A DNA stretch of 41,335 nt, from positions 30,406 through 71,740 of the forward strand of contig NW_006766958.1 of the NCBI RefSeq assembly GCF_000275845.1, read 5' to 3'. Shown here in pieces: positions 1 through 10,897 of the stretch. The notes beneath the pieces are model-generated. The model had not been told where the DNA came from. It searched no databases and saw only the letters and a list, made by a program, of their open reading frames with translations. This DNA comes from Dichomitus squalens LYAD-421 SS1. Lineage: Eukaryota; Basidiomycota; Agaricomycetes; Polyporales; Polyporaceae. Both the position numbers and the translations under genes were made by a program. Numbering within the stretch: the first letter of the stretch is position 1; the number at the start of each line of letters is the position of its first letter.

Positions 1-1079
1 TCCGTGACAGCATGAGCGTCGCGAGCTGGGACTGAGGAGCGACGCGAAAGCTTAACGATTTGAAAGATAGTGAGCTCCATGACTCGAGACGCGGAGTCGT
101 CCCGCAAGGTTTTGAGTCCAATTGCCATCAGGCTTACAGTGGCAACCCCAGGTGGCCAGAGAAGCGTGTCGTGCCGAATCTGGTTCCGATTTGGGCGCAT
201 TGTGTACAATTATTCTCGGTCAACAAGCCTATAACGATCTGCCGACGTCTCCATCCACTTTCTGGACAGATTTTCTGGGCATAACAAACCTAGCATAGGA
301 CGAAAACGTCGATCTCGCTGCACCGCTGCCTGTGCGGCTGTGCTACAGGCGCTTGATCTGACCTTGAATCCAGGTAGGCAGACGCCCGGTAGGCGCGCGA
401 GGAAATGAGCGAGCGACAAGAATTGAACACGCCTAGTGGAGAAGCTGGCAGGCCTTGTGCTGCGTGCGGCACATCCCTAACGTACGAAATCCATGCGCGC
501 TTGCTTGCGTGGCACACGAAGAGCGGACCCGCATTTGTTGTGCCCATGTAGTTCCAATCCTGTATGCATGTCAAAAGATGGTCATTCTATGACATTACAA
601 GGCGAGCTTCCTGTATGTAATGACATTGCCACCGGAGTTCCCGACGGCCTTGTTATCGCCTCGCCCTGCCCAAGGTTTGGAATGGCGAGCTTATGCGTTC
701 CAATTCCCTGCTTGGCAATTTTGGCGTTACCATTCCTGCCACGCATGGCATTGCCGCTGGCACGGTTTCGCACATTTGCTGATGGCCCTAGCAGACCAGG
801 ATGACTCTGTGCGCATTGCCGTGCGCGCTCTCGTGGACATACGCAATAGCACTCAGCACCATTCTCCCTCGACTTGTACGTGCGCCATCTATGAGGCTTC
901 ATCTTCTATCCGAACTGACCCGCCGGTCCCTCAAACAGATGGCCATCGTCAACGATCACAATCTCGTCCAGAGAGATTGACCTGCACCTCTCATCAACAC
1001 CCTACACCAGCGAATGCGACAAAAAGGGTCATCACACCACTGCCGCCTTGTTTTGAAGTACATTCGTACCCAAGACGGG
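1..1079. other. No supported gene
   Basis: I see no gene here. The open frames on both strands overlap each other, have no recognisable motif and no convincing splice structure. The only link to the rest of the window is at the right edge, where a relic of a FunK1 C-terminal tail begins. Confidence 0.4.
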
Positions 1080-1207
1080 ACAGCCCGTCTGGGCCGACAG
1101 ATCGAGAGACGAGCAACAAGCGACAGCGGACGTCTGGACCCGAGCGCAACGTTTCTCTGTCAGCTCGCCTGCACCCGTCGACGCGTCGCACGCGCAGACC
1201 AACTTGA
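1080..1207 (+). pseudogene. Relic of a FunK1 kinase C-terminal tail
   Basis: An open frame ending with a stop at 1207 encodes a short basic stretch containing NKRQRTSGPERNVSL followed by ARLHPSTRR. This closely matches the last 35-40 residues of the intact kinases downstream (gene F has NKRRRTKGPERKVSL then ARLHSSTRR; gene B has SKRQRMSGCERNVSL). No kinase core (GRGTRGY, HRD, DWE) is readable upstream, so only the 3' end of a former array member survives. This extends the array to the left of gene A by at least 3.5 kb. The match is by eye but is specific to this tail. Confidence 0.7.
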
Positions 1208-2262
1208 GCGCGTGCGCATCCCGCGTGTGTGATGCCGTACAGACGCGATCACCAAAACGCCCTGTGCGGGGACCTCGTCGCTGTGGCCCCTTCGTCTCTC
1301 CACCGCCCGACATGGCTCTTCGCCATCCGACACTAGCGTTGCCCTTCCACCAGACAGCCACATCATAACGCAACAGGTTGCAAACCACAAGTTCGTGCTC
1401 GAGTCGATATCCAGGCAGCTCTTGAGCCCTCTCTGGCTCGCGGACGATTGCATACCCACCGCGTGGTGACTAGAAGGAGAGGCACACACGAACGCGATGT
1501 CCGAGATTACGCCACCCCGACAGACAGCGTCGGCGACTGACAAGCGACAGTGAACGTATATATGGGACCGAGTGCAATGGCTCCTCTTCCCATGTGTCTG
1601 CACACTTTGAGCCTGTCTGCGCGATGCGGCGGGGCGTGCCTCTGGAGTTCGTGAAGTTACGTTGCTCACGAGAAGGACTACATCAGTTGCAAACATCCCT
1701 CCTTGTGCCGAATAGGGTGTCGGTCAGATCCCAGGTGTGTGCGGTGTGAGCCTGTCTTCCCTCCAATCGTACACTCCTTCTCCTTCTCTGAGTATCATTC
1801 TCCACTGCCCTGCATCGATCCATATAGTAATACACTTACGTCCGTCGTTCATTCTACTTTGTTACCTCCATCTATCTCGTCCTGGTTGCTATGCACGTCA
1901 GGTGAACTCGGAGCGCGCGATGCGATCAATCGCCCATTGTAGCAATCCATACGTATACACCAGGCTAGACATCTCTTACATCTTTACCATCGCATTCTCA
2001 TCGTGAAAGGCATGATCTGCTGCATCACGGCACCGTGTATATGATGGAGTCGATCGACTGACTCCTGGCCCCCCCCCCTGCTCGGTGTTACCGCTCTCTT
2101 TTTCAGAGGCCGCCATTACGCTCGTTACCTTCTCAGCTTTGTACCCTGTACTCTTGCCATGTCTCCTCGTCCACAAAGTCCGTCCCCCCGGGCCGTGTTT
2201 GGTACTACAGACTTCGCAGCTGACTTCTCTCAGTCATATCACTCCTGCCGATCCCTATAGTC
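1208..2262. other. No supported gene
   Basis: About 1 kb without a gene I can support. It is C/T-rich in places and has a run of C at about 2070-2079. The part after about 2085 may hold 5' exons of the membrane protein gene that follows, but I could not fix a start codon or splice sites. Confidence 0.35.
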
Positions 2263-4030
2263 GTCCCTTCGCCTTCGTCTTCGCCTTCGTCTTCTCCTTC
2301 GTCTGCACCTTCGTCGTACGTATGTCCACCTCAGTGCGGACTAGCATACCATCCTAATCGCTCTTCATAGGTCCTCCGAAGGGTAAGCTCTCTGTCTTCG
2401 GCTTGTCCTCCCTTGCACCATTCGGATATTCAGTTCGTTGAACGCGCGCATGGCGTGTTCCTTCGAGTCGTGTGCAGATCAGATGGCCGTCGACGCGTCG
2501 ACGTTTGTTTGCCCGAATATGCAACGCCATCGGCCCGGGCCAGCGCCGATTTGGGACTGACCACGTCTACCACCACGACCGAGTGAGACATGCCTGATTT
2601 CCTGTTGAAAGCTTACCAATAGAGACTAAGAGGACAGGTTGTGCACCCTTCACAGTCTGAGAAATTATCGAGAGCGATAGTTTGTCCTCAGGCATGATGC
2701 ACCTCCGCGCTCATCCGTGCCAGGACGCAGAGCAAACACGCGTAAATAGTCACGACGTGCTGGCACGTGCCAGTGAACGACTGCAATTCGACATGCAAAC
2801 GGCTGTGACTAGAGTGTCATTGCGGTATCGCTAACCATCCTTTCCTCAATTCAGGTTCCTCCAAAACACCGCGGCGGTCGCCGCCGTCTCTGCTGTCTTT
2901 AGTCTCATCGGCCTTGTGCTCTTCATCGCCGTCGTCATCGATGTCATCCGCTGGCTTCGGCGTGCCAAGAAGTCTGGCCGCGAGGTCGCCAAAGCCGCCG
3001 TGAAGGCTGCCCGGCCTGCTCCAGCCTTCGCTGGCGGCGACTACCTTCTTGGAAGAGGAGGTCCGCGAGGCGGCACGCTCCCGGTGGCCCCCGGGTACTC
3101 GGACAACACTCACGGTGGCACCTCCGCTCGATCTCCGTTGGCTCGCAGAGGCGGCGCAGCTGGTGAAAACGCTGGTATTAGTGTTATGGAGTCGAACAGG
3201 ACGCGTAGTGTGGGTGGCGCGAACCAGACCGTGCCTTCTAACGTGTTTGCTGTGCCGCGTCCACCGAGGCTGAACCCATATCACGACCCTGCGAGTGTCT
3301 ACGGCCAGCAGACCATGTATTTCAGCCAGCGCGGGTTGCTCGATACCGCGGCATCGGACGCTACTGGTCTCGGTGCTAGTGGTGCTACATCCGGATACTC
3401 CCAGGACGGTGGCAACGTCGGACCTTCTGCTCAGGAACATCATCCTCCTTCGACCATATGGTGCGTACGATGAGTTTCGATGAAGCTAGCAACTGACGTT
3501 CCTGAACCGGTGGCAATGCGACCAGGATTGAGTCGAGGACTCAGCCTCCGCAAGCAAGTGCTGCAGCGCCTACTCCTTCCCCCTCCGACTACACAGACAA
3601 CCTGTCTATATCCTCGTGCACAATCCCGCCTTCGTATCACACGCATTACCCAAACCCGGCACCTCCCTCGTACCTTGCCCCCCCACCTAGTTCAAACTAC
3701 GGCTCCATGCAAGAGCCCCGCGCACCACCATCTGCCTTCAGAGTCAATAGAGCTCGTTTACGGATTCCGTCCTCTCGAACATCGTCCTGGATCCCCCAAT
3801 CAATTCCTAGGCAGTCGCGTCCGCCCCCGTTGCCCACTACTGGTCGAGAAGGCCGATTTGCTGACATTCAAGAACGAGAAGGAATGCAGCGAGCTAGCCA
3901 GGCAGTAGATGGCGGCGTTCGTCTAGCCGGTGGGGCTTCGGACACTGTCAGGGTCGTAGGAGACGAGTGGGATTATCATATCAGTGGGCTTGATGTGATG
4001 CTGCTTCCGGACTACGGCGAAGATGTATAG
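2263..4030 (+). CDS. Single-pass membrane protein with Ser/Pro-rich regions (5' end unresolved)
   Basis: Two exons are well supported: 2855-3460 and 3526-4030, joined across a 65-nt intron (GTGCGT...CCAG) that restores one open frame across stops in the unspliced sequence. The first begins with a hydrophobic helix of about 24 residues (2868-2945, core AVFSLIGLVLFIAVVI) followed by positive residues (RWLRRAKK), so the long C-terminal part is probably cytoplasmic. That part is rich in Gly, Ser and Pro and is low in complexity. Upstream, 2263-2319 encodes a Ser/Pro repeat (PSPSSSPSSSPSSAPSS) ending at a good GTATGT donor, and a 12-nt microexon could lie at 2371-2382. An exterior Ser-rich stalk, one helix and a disordered tail resembles fungal cell-surface sensor-like proteins, but I recognise no family. 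The start codon, signal peptide and exons between 2383 and 2854 are not resolved. Confidence 0.55.
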
Positions 4031-4776
4031 TATGGGAGAGGGGAGAGAGTGGGACTACGCAAGCGCGGGTGTGTCGCGCGGACTAGCAGAATCGGCAGTG
4101 AGTCGGGGGTATCAGATGTCTACATACAATGTGGGAACGACTCTACTAGTTTCAAAGAGGTAAGGGCTTAAGCATCCAGTTCGACTGACCTAACGGATGC
4201 GCCCAGAAAACATTCTGCGGCGAGTTCTTTGGGTTTGTGAGCTGATGGACTTCCCCCGTCTGATTCGCGTGATCCGTGATTCTCAGTCGGGGACAATCTC
4301 TCCCCCATGATGATCGCGGACGTGGTTTATGTTATGCTTTTATTGTATCCGAAAGTATTTCGATGACGTACTACCGAGGGCCTGCACGCTGAGTCAAGCA
4401 GTCTCATCACAGACCTGCCGCACCTGTGGCCACTCCACCGGCCATCCTCCTCCAGGGTGAGCGCATGCTCTAGTACATTCGTGGTTGATTGATCATTGCA
4501 ACGTGAATGTCTTTCGGGTCGCTCTAGGCTGTTCACAAGGGCACAACTCGAGTCATTCCAACTTTGAGGCCGCGCGGCTGAGTGAGGTAAGCTGTGATGT
4601 GCATTGGCCGTATCGGTTAACTAGGCTGATCTTTCATTGTTCTCCCCAAATACACTAATCGCAGCCTCGCTTGCCAATTATGGATTGCGCGAAGTCACAT
4701 CCCACATTCCAACGTTCTCCTTCAACGCGAGGGACCGTGGTTGCGTTAGGCAGACCCCTCTTTCATCCGACCAACC
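4031..4776. other. Intergenic; probable 3' UTR and promoter of gene A
   Basis: No gene is supported. The stretch lies between the stop of the membrane protein gene and the ATG of kinase gene A. I see no clear TATA box and no repeat of note. Confidence 0.4.
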
Positions 4777-7704
4777 ATGTCCCGTCGTCGACGCCGCGGT
4801 GTAAAGCATACTCCTGCAATTCTACGCAATGTCCGAAGTCTCGTCAAATGCACGGGAAAACTGACACTTCCTCACTATCGTGCCCAGTCCGTTATTGACA
4901 CAGCGGATCGCGTTGCGGGAACAGATGACGTCCAAGAGTTTCTCGACGAGTTCCTTCCCTATGATGTTCCTCAGAAACGCAAACTCAGGACTCCCAAACG
5001 ACCCAAGGTTAAACTCGCCAACCACCCGTTCCGCACTCTCGAGAAAGCCGACTTGATGTCTGAGGACAAAGTGGTTAGGCTATTCGTGAGTGTCCCTGTT
5101 CACCGTTCTCATCTCGGTGTCTCACGCAGCCAACAGGCTGCTGCTGTCAAGGAACACAATCTCGCCCCTGGCTTAGGCATGGCTCGCTGCCAGCACAAGC
5201 CTGACAAGTCACCGAAGAGGAGGCGACGAAAGGGAGAGGAGCCGGCGGAGCCTCCGAAGGTTGACACACTGCGGCAGAAGGTCGACGCCGCATTCTATCG
5301 CGCTGGTCTCGTTCCGAAGGATCAACGACCTCATTGGGCTGACCAGATTGTTCCCGTGGAGTTTAAGAGTGGCCAGCGTGGTAGCGCCGCGGACCCTTTT
5401 GCATCCAACGCGGACCACGATGCTCAGGGGCAAGCGCAGGACGCAGTGGCTTTCGACGAGCAAGACGACGAAGACGTCCCAGAGCTTGAGGAGCTTGAGG
5501 AGGATGAAGACGAGGATGAAGAAGAAGACGAGGATTCCGAGTCGGACGAGGACGAGGACGATGACACGGTGGAGGGTGAGGCTCAGACGGCAAAGCAGCC
5601 TGCACCTCAGGACACTCCTGCCAAGGACGTCTTCGGGCAGATCACTACCTACGCCGAGCTAGTTCAAGCTATACAACATCGAACCGCCGTCTTCATGCTC
5701 CTTGTCATTGGCCGACGTTTTCGCATCCTCCGCTGGGATAGGGCCGGGGTCATAGTCACGCCTTCCGTCGACTACTATGAGGATCCCAATGGTCTATGCG
5801 AGTTCCTGTGGCGCATCTCCCATGTATCTGACACCACACTCGGCTTTGACCCTACTGCAATTCGTCTCTCACCCTCCCATCCCGAGTGGCGCAAAATGGA
5901 TGAATACGCTTTGCCACTCAAGACGGACGTCTGCAGCACATCCCGCGTCCTACAGCCTGGCGAGCTTGAGCCACCCGACCCTGGATCAGAAGGACCTCAA
6001 CTCGTCTTTGACTATGTCCGGAAGATGTTCGCAGAGTCCATTGTCGATCCGCGGTGGCCACGATACAAGTTGAGCGTAGGCGAGGGCACTGGTCAGCGTA
6101 ACTTCCTCGTCGGGAAACCTTCATTCTGCGCAAGTGGCGCGGTTGGGCGTGGCACTCGCGGATACACTGCCATAGACCTCAACACCGGTGGATTCGTTTG
6201 GCTGAAGGATTCCTGGAGGGTCGCGTATGAGAAGGTTGAGCAGGAAGGCGTCATCCTTTCCCGTATCAACGCCGTCTCTGGGATAGACGACGTCCCGACG
6301 CTAGTCTGTCATGGGGACATCCTCCACCAGAGGACGCTTACGGCAGATTGGTGGGAAACCAAGAACGCTGCACCATCTGCGAGGCCACGCGGAGTAAAGC
6401 GCAAACGAGACGACGAGTCCGAGCCCTCTGCGGACCCCGGGCCTGCTCAAGGCGTGTCTGACTTTCGACATGACTGCCCTCTCCTTCAGCACCAACACTA
6501 TCGCGTAGTAGTTAAGGAGGTGGGAATGCCACTCAAGAAGTTTCAGACGGCAATTCAACTCGTGAGTTTGCTCCTGGATTGTCTCGTCAGTGAGTTTCAT
6601 CTCGCTATGTATTATGCTATGAAAGGCGGCCTGACATCCCTTGAACGCCCTGCAGCGCATGAATCAGTGGCTACACACCCTGACCTTCGCATCCTCCATC
6701 GGGATATCAGCGATAGTAACATCGTCATCGTGCCAAAGGTCCTTCCATTTGGGGCAAAGAACATCAGTGGGCGCACTCTCAACTGGACTGGGATTTTGAC
6801 AGATTGGGAGATGTCAAAACCCATTGACCTTGACTCTCCGGATGCTCATGCTGCACGCCAACCTCATCGATCGGTAAGCCTCGTAGTCGCTTTGTCACTC
6901 CAGGAGACCCTGACTGAATTTCTGATCGCGCAGGGGAACTGGCAGTTCAGGTCTGTCAACCTCATAAACAACTGCACGGGAACCGAAATCCCGGACGAGT
7001 TGGAGTCGATCCTCCTCATACTCATATACTATTGCATCCGCTATCTCCAATCGAGCATCAAACATGACCGTTCCGTGGCAATCATTCTCGACGAGATATA
7101 CGATTGCTTCATTCTACATGAAGGTACCATTGCGTGTGGTGAGCGCAAGGACACGATCATTACCAAAGGGAAGCTCTCGTATTACGTGCCGAGGAGGGGG
7201 CTCGTGAAGATCACCTTCAACGGAACTCCTCTAGACAAGCTACTGCACGAATGCCTCACCTCATTCGCTGCGTATTACAAGGTCATGGAATATGATACTC
7301 GAGATGCAGCCCATTCCGAGTCCCCACCACCTGAAGTGGACACAGAAGAGCCCGTACTGATCGTCAACGGTGTTCCTCTAGTTTATACGCTCGGAAAGCA
7401 CGGCATGTTGGATGACGATGCTGGCAGCGCAGAGTCCCGGTCAGCGCCAGTTAGTCCTCGATCTGACTCTTCAGCAGGGTCTGCAGGCTCAAAGCCCGAG
7501 AAGCCAACCAAGGAAGAAAGGGATCAGGCTGAGAATGTCTGGGAGCACCGCTGGATGCGTCAAACCTTTCTGAAATATATGCACCAGGCCGGATGGGCGA
7601 CGGTACACAGGGTCAAGGACCGTGTACCCAAGAACTGGACATCTCCTCATTCGCCTATACCTGTCGATTTGTCTCCTGGTCAACTGGATAACGACGTGGC
7701 ATAG
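4777..7704 (+). CDS. FunK1-type fungal protein kinase, long class (gene A)
   Basis: Predicted exons are 4777-5085, 5137-6589, 6656-6873 and 6934-7704 (916 aa), placed by alignment with gene D. Exon 1 carries the long-class start with HYRAQS and FLDEFLPYD. The N-terminal module has D153, E178-x-K180 (PVEFKS) and Q271-x-x-x-Y275, then IGRRFRILRWDRAG. An acidic tract of Asp/Glu (about residues 212-250, coded at about 5458-5575) splits this module. The kinase part has GRGTRGY (about 440), WLKDSWR with the presumed ATP-site Lys (about 458), a KRKR cluster before the hinge, HRDISDSN (602-609) and TDWE (636-639) in the position of DFG. These residues are those expected for catalysis. The C-terminus lacks the basic tail of its paralogues. 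All three introns are multiples of three without stops, so the gene also reads as one open frame of 975 codons. Substrate unknown; family members are linked in the literature to multicellular development. Confidence 0.9.
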   Translation: MSRRRRRGVKHTPAILRNVRSLVKCTGKLTLPHYRAQSVIDTADRVAGTDDVQEFLDEFLPYDVPQKRKLRTPKRPKVKLANHPFRTLEKADLMSEDKVVRLFVSVPVHRSHLGVSRSQQAAAVKEHNLAPGLGMARCQHKPDKSPKRRRRKGEEPAEPPKVDTLRQKVDAAFYRAGLVPKDQRPHWADQIVPVEFKSGQRGSAADPFASNADHDAQGQAQDAVAFDEQDDEDVPELEELEEDEDEDEEEDEDSESDEDEDDDTVEGEAQTAKQPAPQDTPAKDVFGQITTYAELVQAIQHRTAVFMLLVIGRRFRILRWDRAGVIVTPSVDYYEDPNGLCEFLWRISHVSDTTLGFDPTAIRLSPSHPEWRKMDEYALPLKTDVCSTSRVLQPGELEPPDPGSEGPQLVFDYVRKMFAESIVDPRWPRYKLSVGEGTGQRNFLVGKPSFCASGAVGRGTRGYTAIDLNTGGFVWLKDSWRVAYEKVEQEGVILSRINAVSGIDDVPTLVCHGDILHQRTLTADWWETKNAAPSARPRGVKRKRDDESEPSADPGPAQGVSDFRHDCPLLQHQHYRVVVKEVGMPLKKFQTAIQLVSLLLDCLVSEFHLAMYYAMKGGLTSLERPAAHESVATHPDLRILHRDISDSNIVIVPKVLPFGAKNISGRTLNWTGILTDWEMSKPIDLDSPDAHAARQPHRSVSLVVALSLQETLTEFLIAQGNWQFRSVNLINNCTGTEIPDELESILLILIYYCIRYLQSSIKHDRSVAIILDEIYDCFILHEGTIACGERKDTIITKGKLSYYVPRRGLVKITFNGTPLDKLLHECLTSFAAYYKVMEYDTRDAAHSESPPPEVDTEEPVLIVNGVPLVYTLGKHGMLDDDAGSAESRSAPVSPRSDSSAGSAGSKPEKPTKEERDQAENVWEHRWMRQTFLKYMHQAGWATVHRVKDRVPKNWTSPHSPIPVDLSPGQLDNDVA

Positions 7705-8312
7705 TTTTCTAGTTACGTACGAACGCTTCTTGGTTCTTTGTATCTGCTTCGAGATAGTCTCCGAGTCAGATCACACATAGTGGGAATGGTACCGTAGTCA
7801 AACAACATCGAGCTTCTTGTATCTTACTATCGTGACATGTTGTGTATGCCCACATTACTCATGGTGCCGAATAGTAACGGAATTCAGACTGATGGAATGA
7901 TGATACAAGTTCTCGACGAATTCACGATCAGCACGCGGCCTTTGACTCCGGGCCAGCCGGCGTCACAACTGCCATGGAACAATATTATAGTGGATGGTGT
8001 TAGCATCATCCGCTCGCACTGACGCAAAGTGCTACCAATTGTTCATGGTATTTCTATGTGGTGATAACCCGGTAATACCCGCTAGCTCTATGTTGTTCGA
8101 ACCACCCGGAGGAGTGCCAGCGTCTGAGCCGTCGGAGTTAGCCGAGCCAACGCCACCAAAAGGGGAAGAGACGCGCACGTTCAAGTTGACTTTCGACTAT
8201 TGTCTCCTTACCCTTTGTACCTTCGTCCATCATCCTCTCTCTCTCAACCTATATTCTCTGTGTCTTGAGCATATCGTCCTAGCCACAAGTGCCACACTCT
8301 TCGGTGTACTCG
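7705..8312. other. Intergenic between kinase genes A and B
   Basis: About 600 nt with no supported gene. A pyrimidine-rich stretch (about 8200-8260) precedes the gene B start, as is common in basidiomycete promoters. No TATA box stands out. Confidence 0.4.
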
Positions 8313-10897
8313 ATGGCCCCTTCCGCTGTTCTTCTCTCCGCCGAGGAGTTCTGCAGCGAGTTCCTCCCGCAACCACGCGATTCCTCCGACTGCAGTACAG
8401 CAACATCAAACCCATTCGATGCTTTACGAAATGTGAACAAGATGAACGAGAACGACATTTCAGAGCTGATCGTGAGTTTTCTTATCCCGTTCTCCATGGC
8501 TCAACTCATTCGTAGAGTAGGTGGCAGCGGTCAACGACAATGGCCTCGTTTCCGGTGCCACGGCTCTAAGATATCATCCCTCTCCTGACTGCGAGTATGG
8601 AAATGGGACACAGCTGTCCACAGCACTCTTCCGCACCGGTGCTTCGCCAACAGTAGAACACCCACACTGGGCCGACCAGAGTGTACCCATCCACGTGCAA
8701 GCCCACCGCAACGGCATCGATCCTTTCGATGCTGCCGCACCTCAAGATGACTATGGCGCACTTGAGCGTTCTCGGACGGAGGTCCTCGACGGTATCTCTG
8801 ACATCGCTGAGATCCTCTTCGCTGCCCAGCAACGCGTCTTCCTCTTCATGCTATTCTTCGTCGGACGCAGGTTCCGCGTCCTGCGTTGGGATCGTGCCGG
8901 GGTGATCACTACGCCCGCTAACGACTACTACGAAAACCCTCATGTCCTGTGCGACGTTCTCTGGCGCATCGGAAAGCTTGACGAGAGCGGGCTTGGCTTC
9001 GATCCCAGCGCCACTCGTGTCCTTCCTGGTGACATCGACTTCACGCGAATGGACTTCGCTGGCCTTAAGACGGACACCGACCTGAGCGACCCAGAACGTC
9101 GACTTGACGAGTCTGAGGTTCGTGACCACCCCGTTTTCGAATACGTTCGGTCGTTGTTCAGGACTTCGCTCTCCGACGACTGGCCGCGATACAAGCTCCA
9201 GGTGAGCGATGGGAAGAGATCTCGCGCATACCTCGTAGGGAAGCCTACCTTTCGTGCTTCCGAATTATTGGGTCGTGGCACGCGTGGCTACGTGGCCTAC
9301 GAATGCGAGACGGGTCGTTTCGTGTGGCTCAAGGACGTGTGGCGCGCGTCGTACATGCTCAGTAAGACCGAAGGCGAGGTCCTTTGGAAGCTCAACGCTG
9401 CCGGGGTGTCTCATGTGCCCACTCTCGTCTGTGATGGCGACGTGCACGATCAAGCTACGATCACTGCGGACTGGTGGGAGCGCATACAGGCTCGTTCTGA
9501 CCCTCCCCATCCATCCTGTCCCTCGTCATCATCGGAACCACCTTTGGCCACGGCAGTCCATTCTTCATCGTCGGGTGGGAAGAAGCGAAAGAGGCGCCGG
9601 GCTGAAGCTGCGAACGCTGCCAAGGCTCGCGCAAAGTCTCTTCCAGACGGAATTCTCCGACCACACAGACACTATCGCGTTGTGGTGGAAGAGGTGTGCA
9701 TGCCGCTCAAAAACTTTCGACATGGCCGTCAGCTTGTCGCTGTTGTGTATGACTGCCTGCGTGGTGAGTTCTGACATATAATTTGCTCTCATTTGTTCTG
9801 ATCATTATATTTGCAGCACACCACGAAGCCGCTACAAATGCGGAGACTCGCCTTCTCCACTGCGATATCAGCGGGGGTAATATTCTGATATACCCAAAAA
9901 TCGTACGGGTTCGGGAGAAGCAAATACCCACAGTCGTCTGGACAGGTGTCCTGACCGACTGGGAGTTGTCGAGATCATCGGATTCCCGTGAGGTGGCGTC
10001 GAAGGCTACGCAGGCGGACCGTATGGTGGGTTGCTCCTCTGCTCGTTACGCATCAGTCGACTCACGACAAAGCGCAATCAGGGAACCTACCAGTTCATGT
10101 CAGTGAATCTGCTTACACGCATCACCAAGCCCGTGGAGATCTCCGATGAGCTGGAGTCGTTCTTCCACGTCCTTGTCTACTACGCCGTGCGCTACCTCCG
10201 CTCGAATTGCCCCGACGTCTCTTTCTGGATAGAAGACTACTTTCACAGATACGCAGGTCCAGAGCGCATGCTCACATGCGGCCAGAAGTCGTATACGGTG
10301 GAGGTGGCTGGTTGGCTTCGGATCCGATCCCCGCTGAGCGCATTGGTTTTCCGCAGCCCCATGGACGACGTTCTTTCTGACATTCTGCACAGCTTGTGGG
10401 CTCATTACAAGATCATGGAGTACGAAGCTGCCCAAGCTTTCCCCCCTCCTCCCCATCCCAACACTCCTCCGCAGCCACTATCCCTTCTTGATGAGCTCAT
10501 ATACATTGCCAAGTATGACAAATTCGACACTGGCAGTGACCCTGAGCAGGTCGCAAAATGGGAAGCTCAATCTCAGGCTTGTCTTGTTGACGAGGGACCT
10601 ACTCCTAAGGAACGGGAGCTCGCGAAGCAGGTCGCGGATCACAAGTTCATGCTCGATCGCCTTGCGAGAGCGCTCCGGGATCCAAGGTGGCGAGGCAACG
10701 ATCGTATACCCACATCCCATGACCGGAAGCCGTCGTCGGCCGATGCTAGCGCGAATGGAGATGCGTCGCCGAGGAGCTCGAAGCGACAGCGAATGTCCGG
10801 ATGTGAGCGCAACGTGTCATTACCCGCTCGCCTGCACCCATCGACTTCGCGCGCGCGACCTCAAGCCCGTACTCACCCTCTCCGTGCGCGAAAATGA
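8313..10897 (+). CDS. FunK1-type fungal protein kinase, short class, HCD variant (gene B)
   Basis: Predicted exons are 8313-8471, 8521-9763, 9817-10025 and 10082-10897 (808 aa), with introns in phases 0, 1 and 0. The ATG is placed so that exon 1 is 159 nt, as in genes C and E. The N-terminal module keeps HWADQSVP but the E-x-K pair is replaced (IHVQ), and no Asp matches D153 of gene A. The kinase part has GRGTRGYVAYE (about 303), FVWLKDVWRAS, KKRKRRR in the linker, EEVCMPLKNF at the hinge, and TDWE (514-517). The catalytic loop reads LLHCDISGGN (482-489), so the HRD arginine is Cys while the Asp and Asn remain. The protein ends in a basic tail (SKRQRMSG, ARLHPSTSRARP). The arginine loss may change how activity is controlled rather than abolish it. 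A decayed, truncated copy lies at 20880-22283. Confidence 0.9.

Noticed and set aside
620..1207. A 195-codon gene on the + strand
   Set aside because: Only its last 40 or so codons resemble anything (the FunK1 tail); the rest has no protein-like pattern, so I call just the relic.
2817..3443. 208-codon open frame on the minus strand
   Set aside because: It is antisense to the membrane protein exon, which has a convincing transmembrane helix and intron; the minus frame has no motif.
5458..5575. Acidic tract as a separate gene or misassembly
   Set aside because: The frame is continuous on both sides and the flanking motifs are in the expected order, so it is part of gene A.
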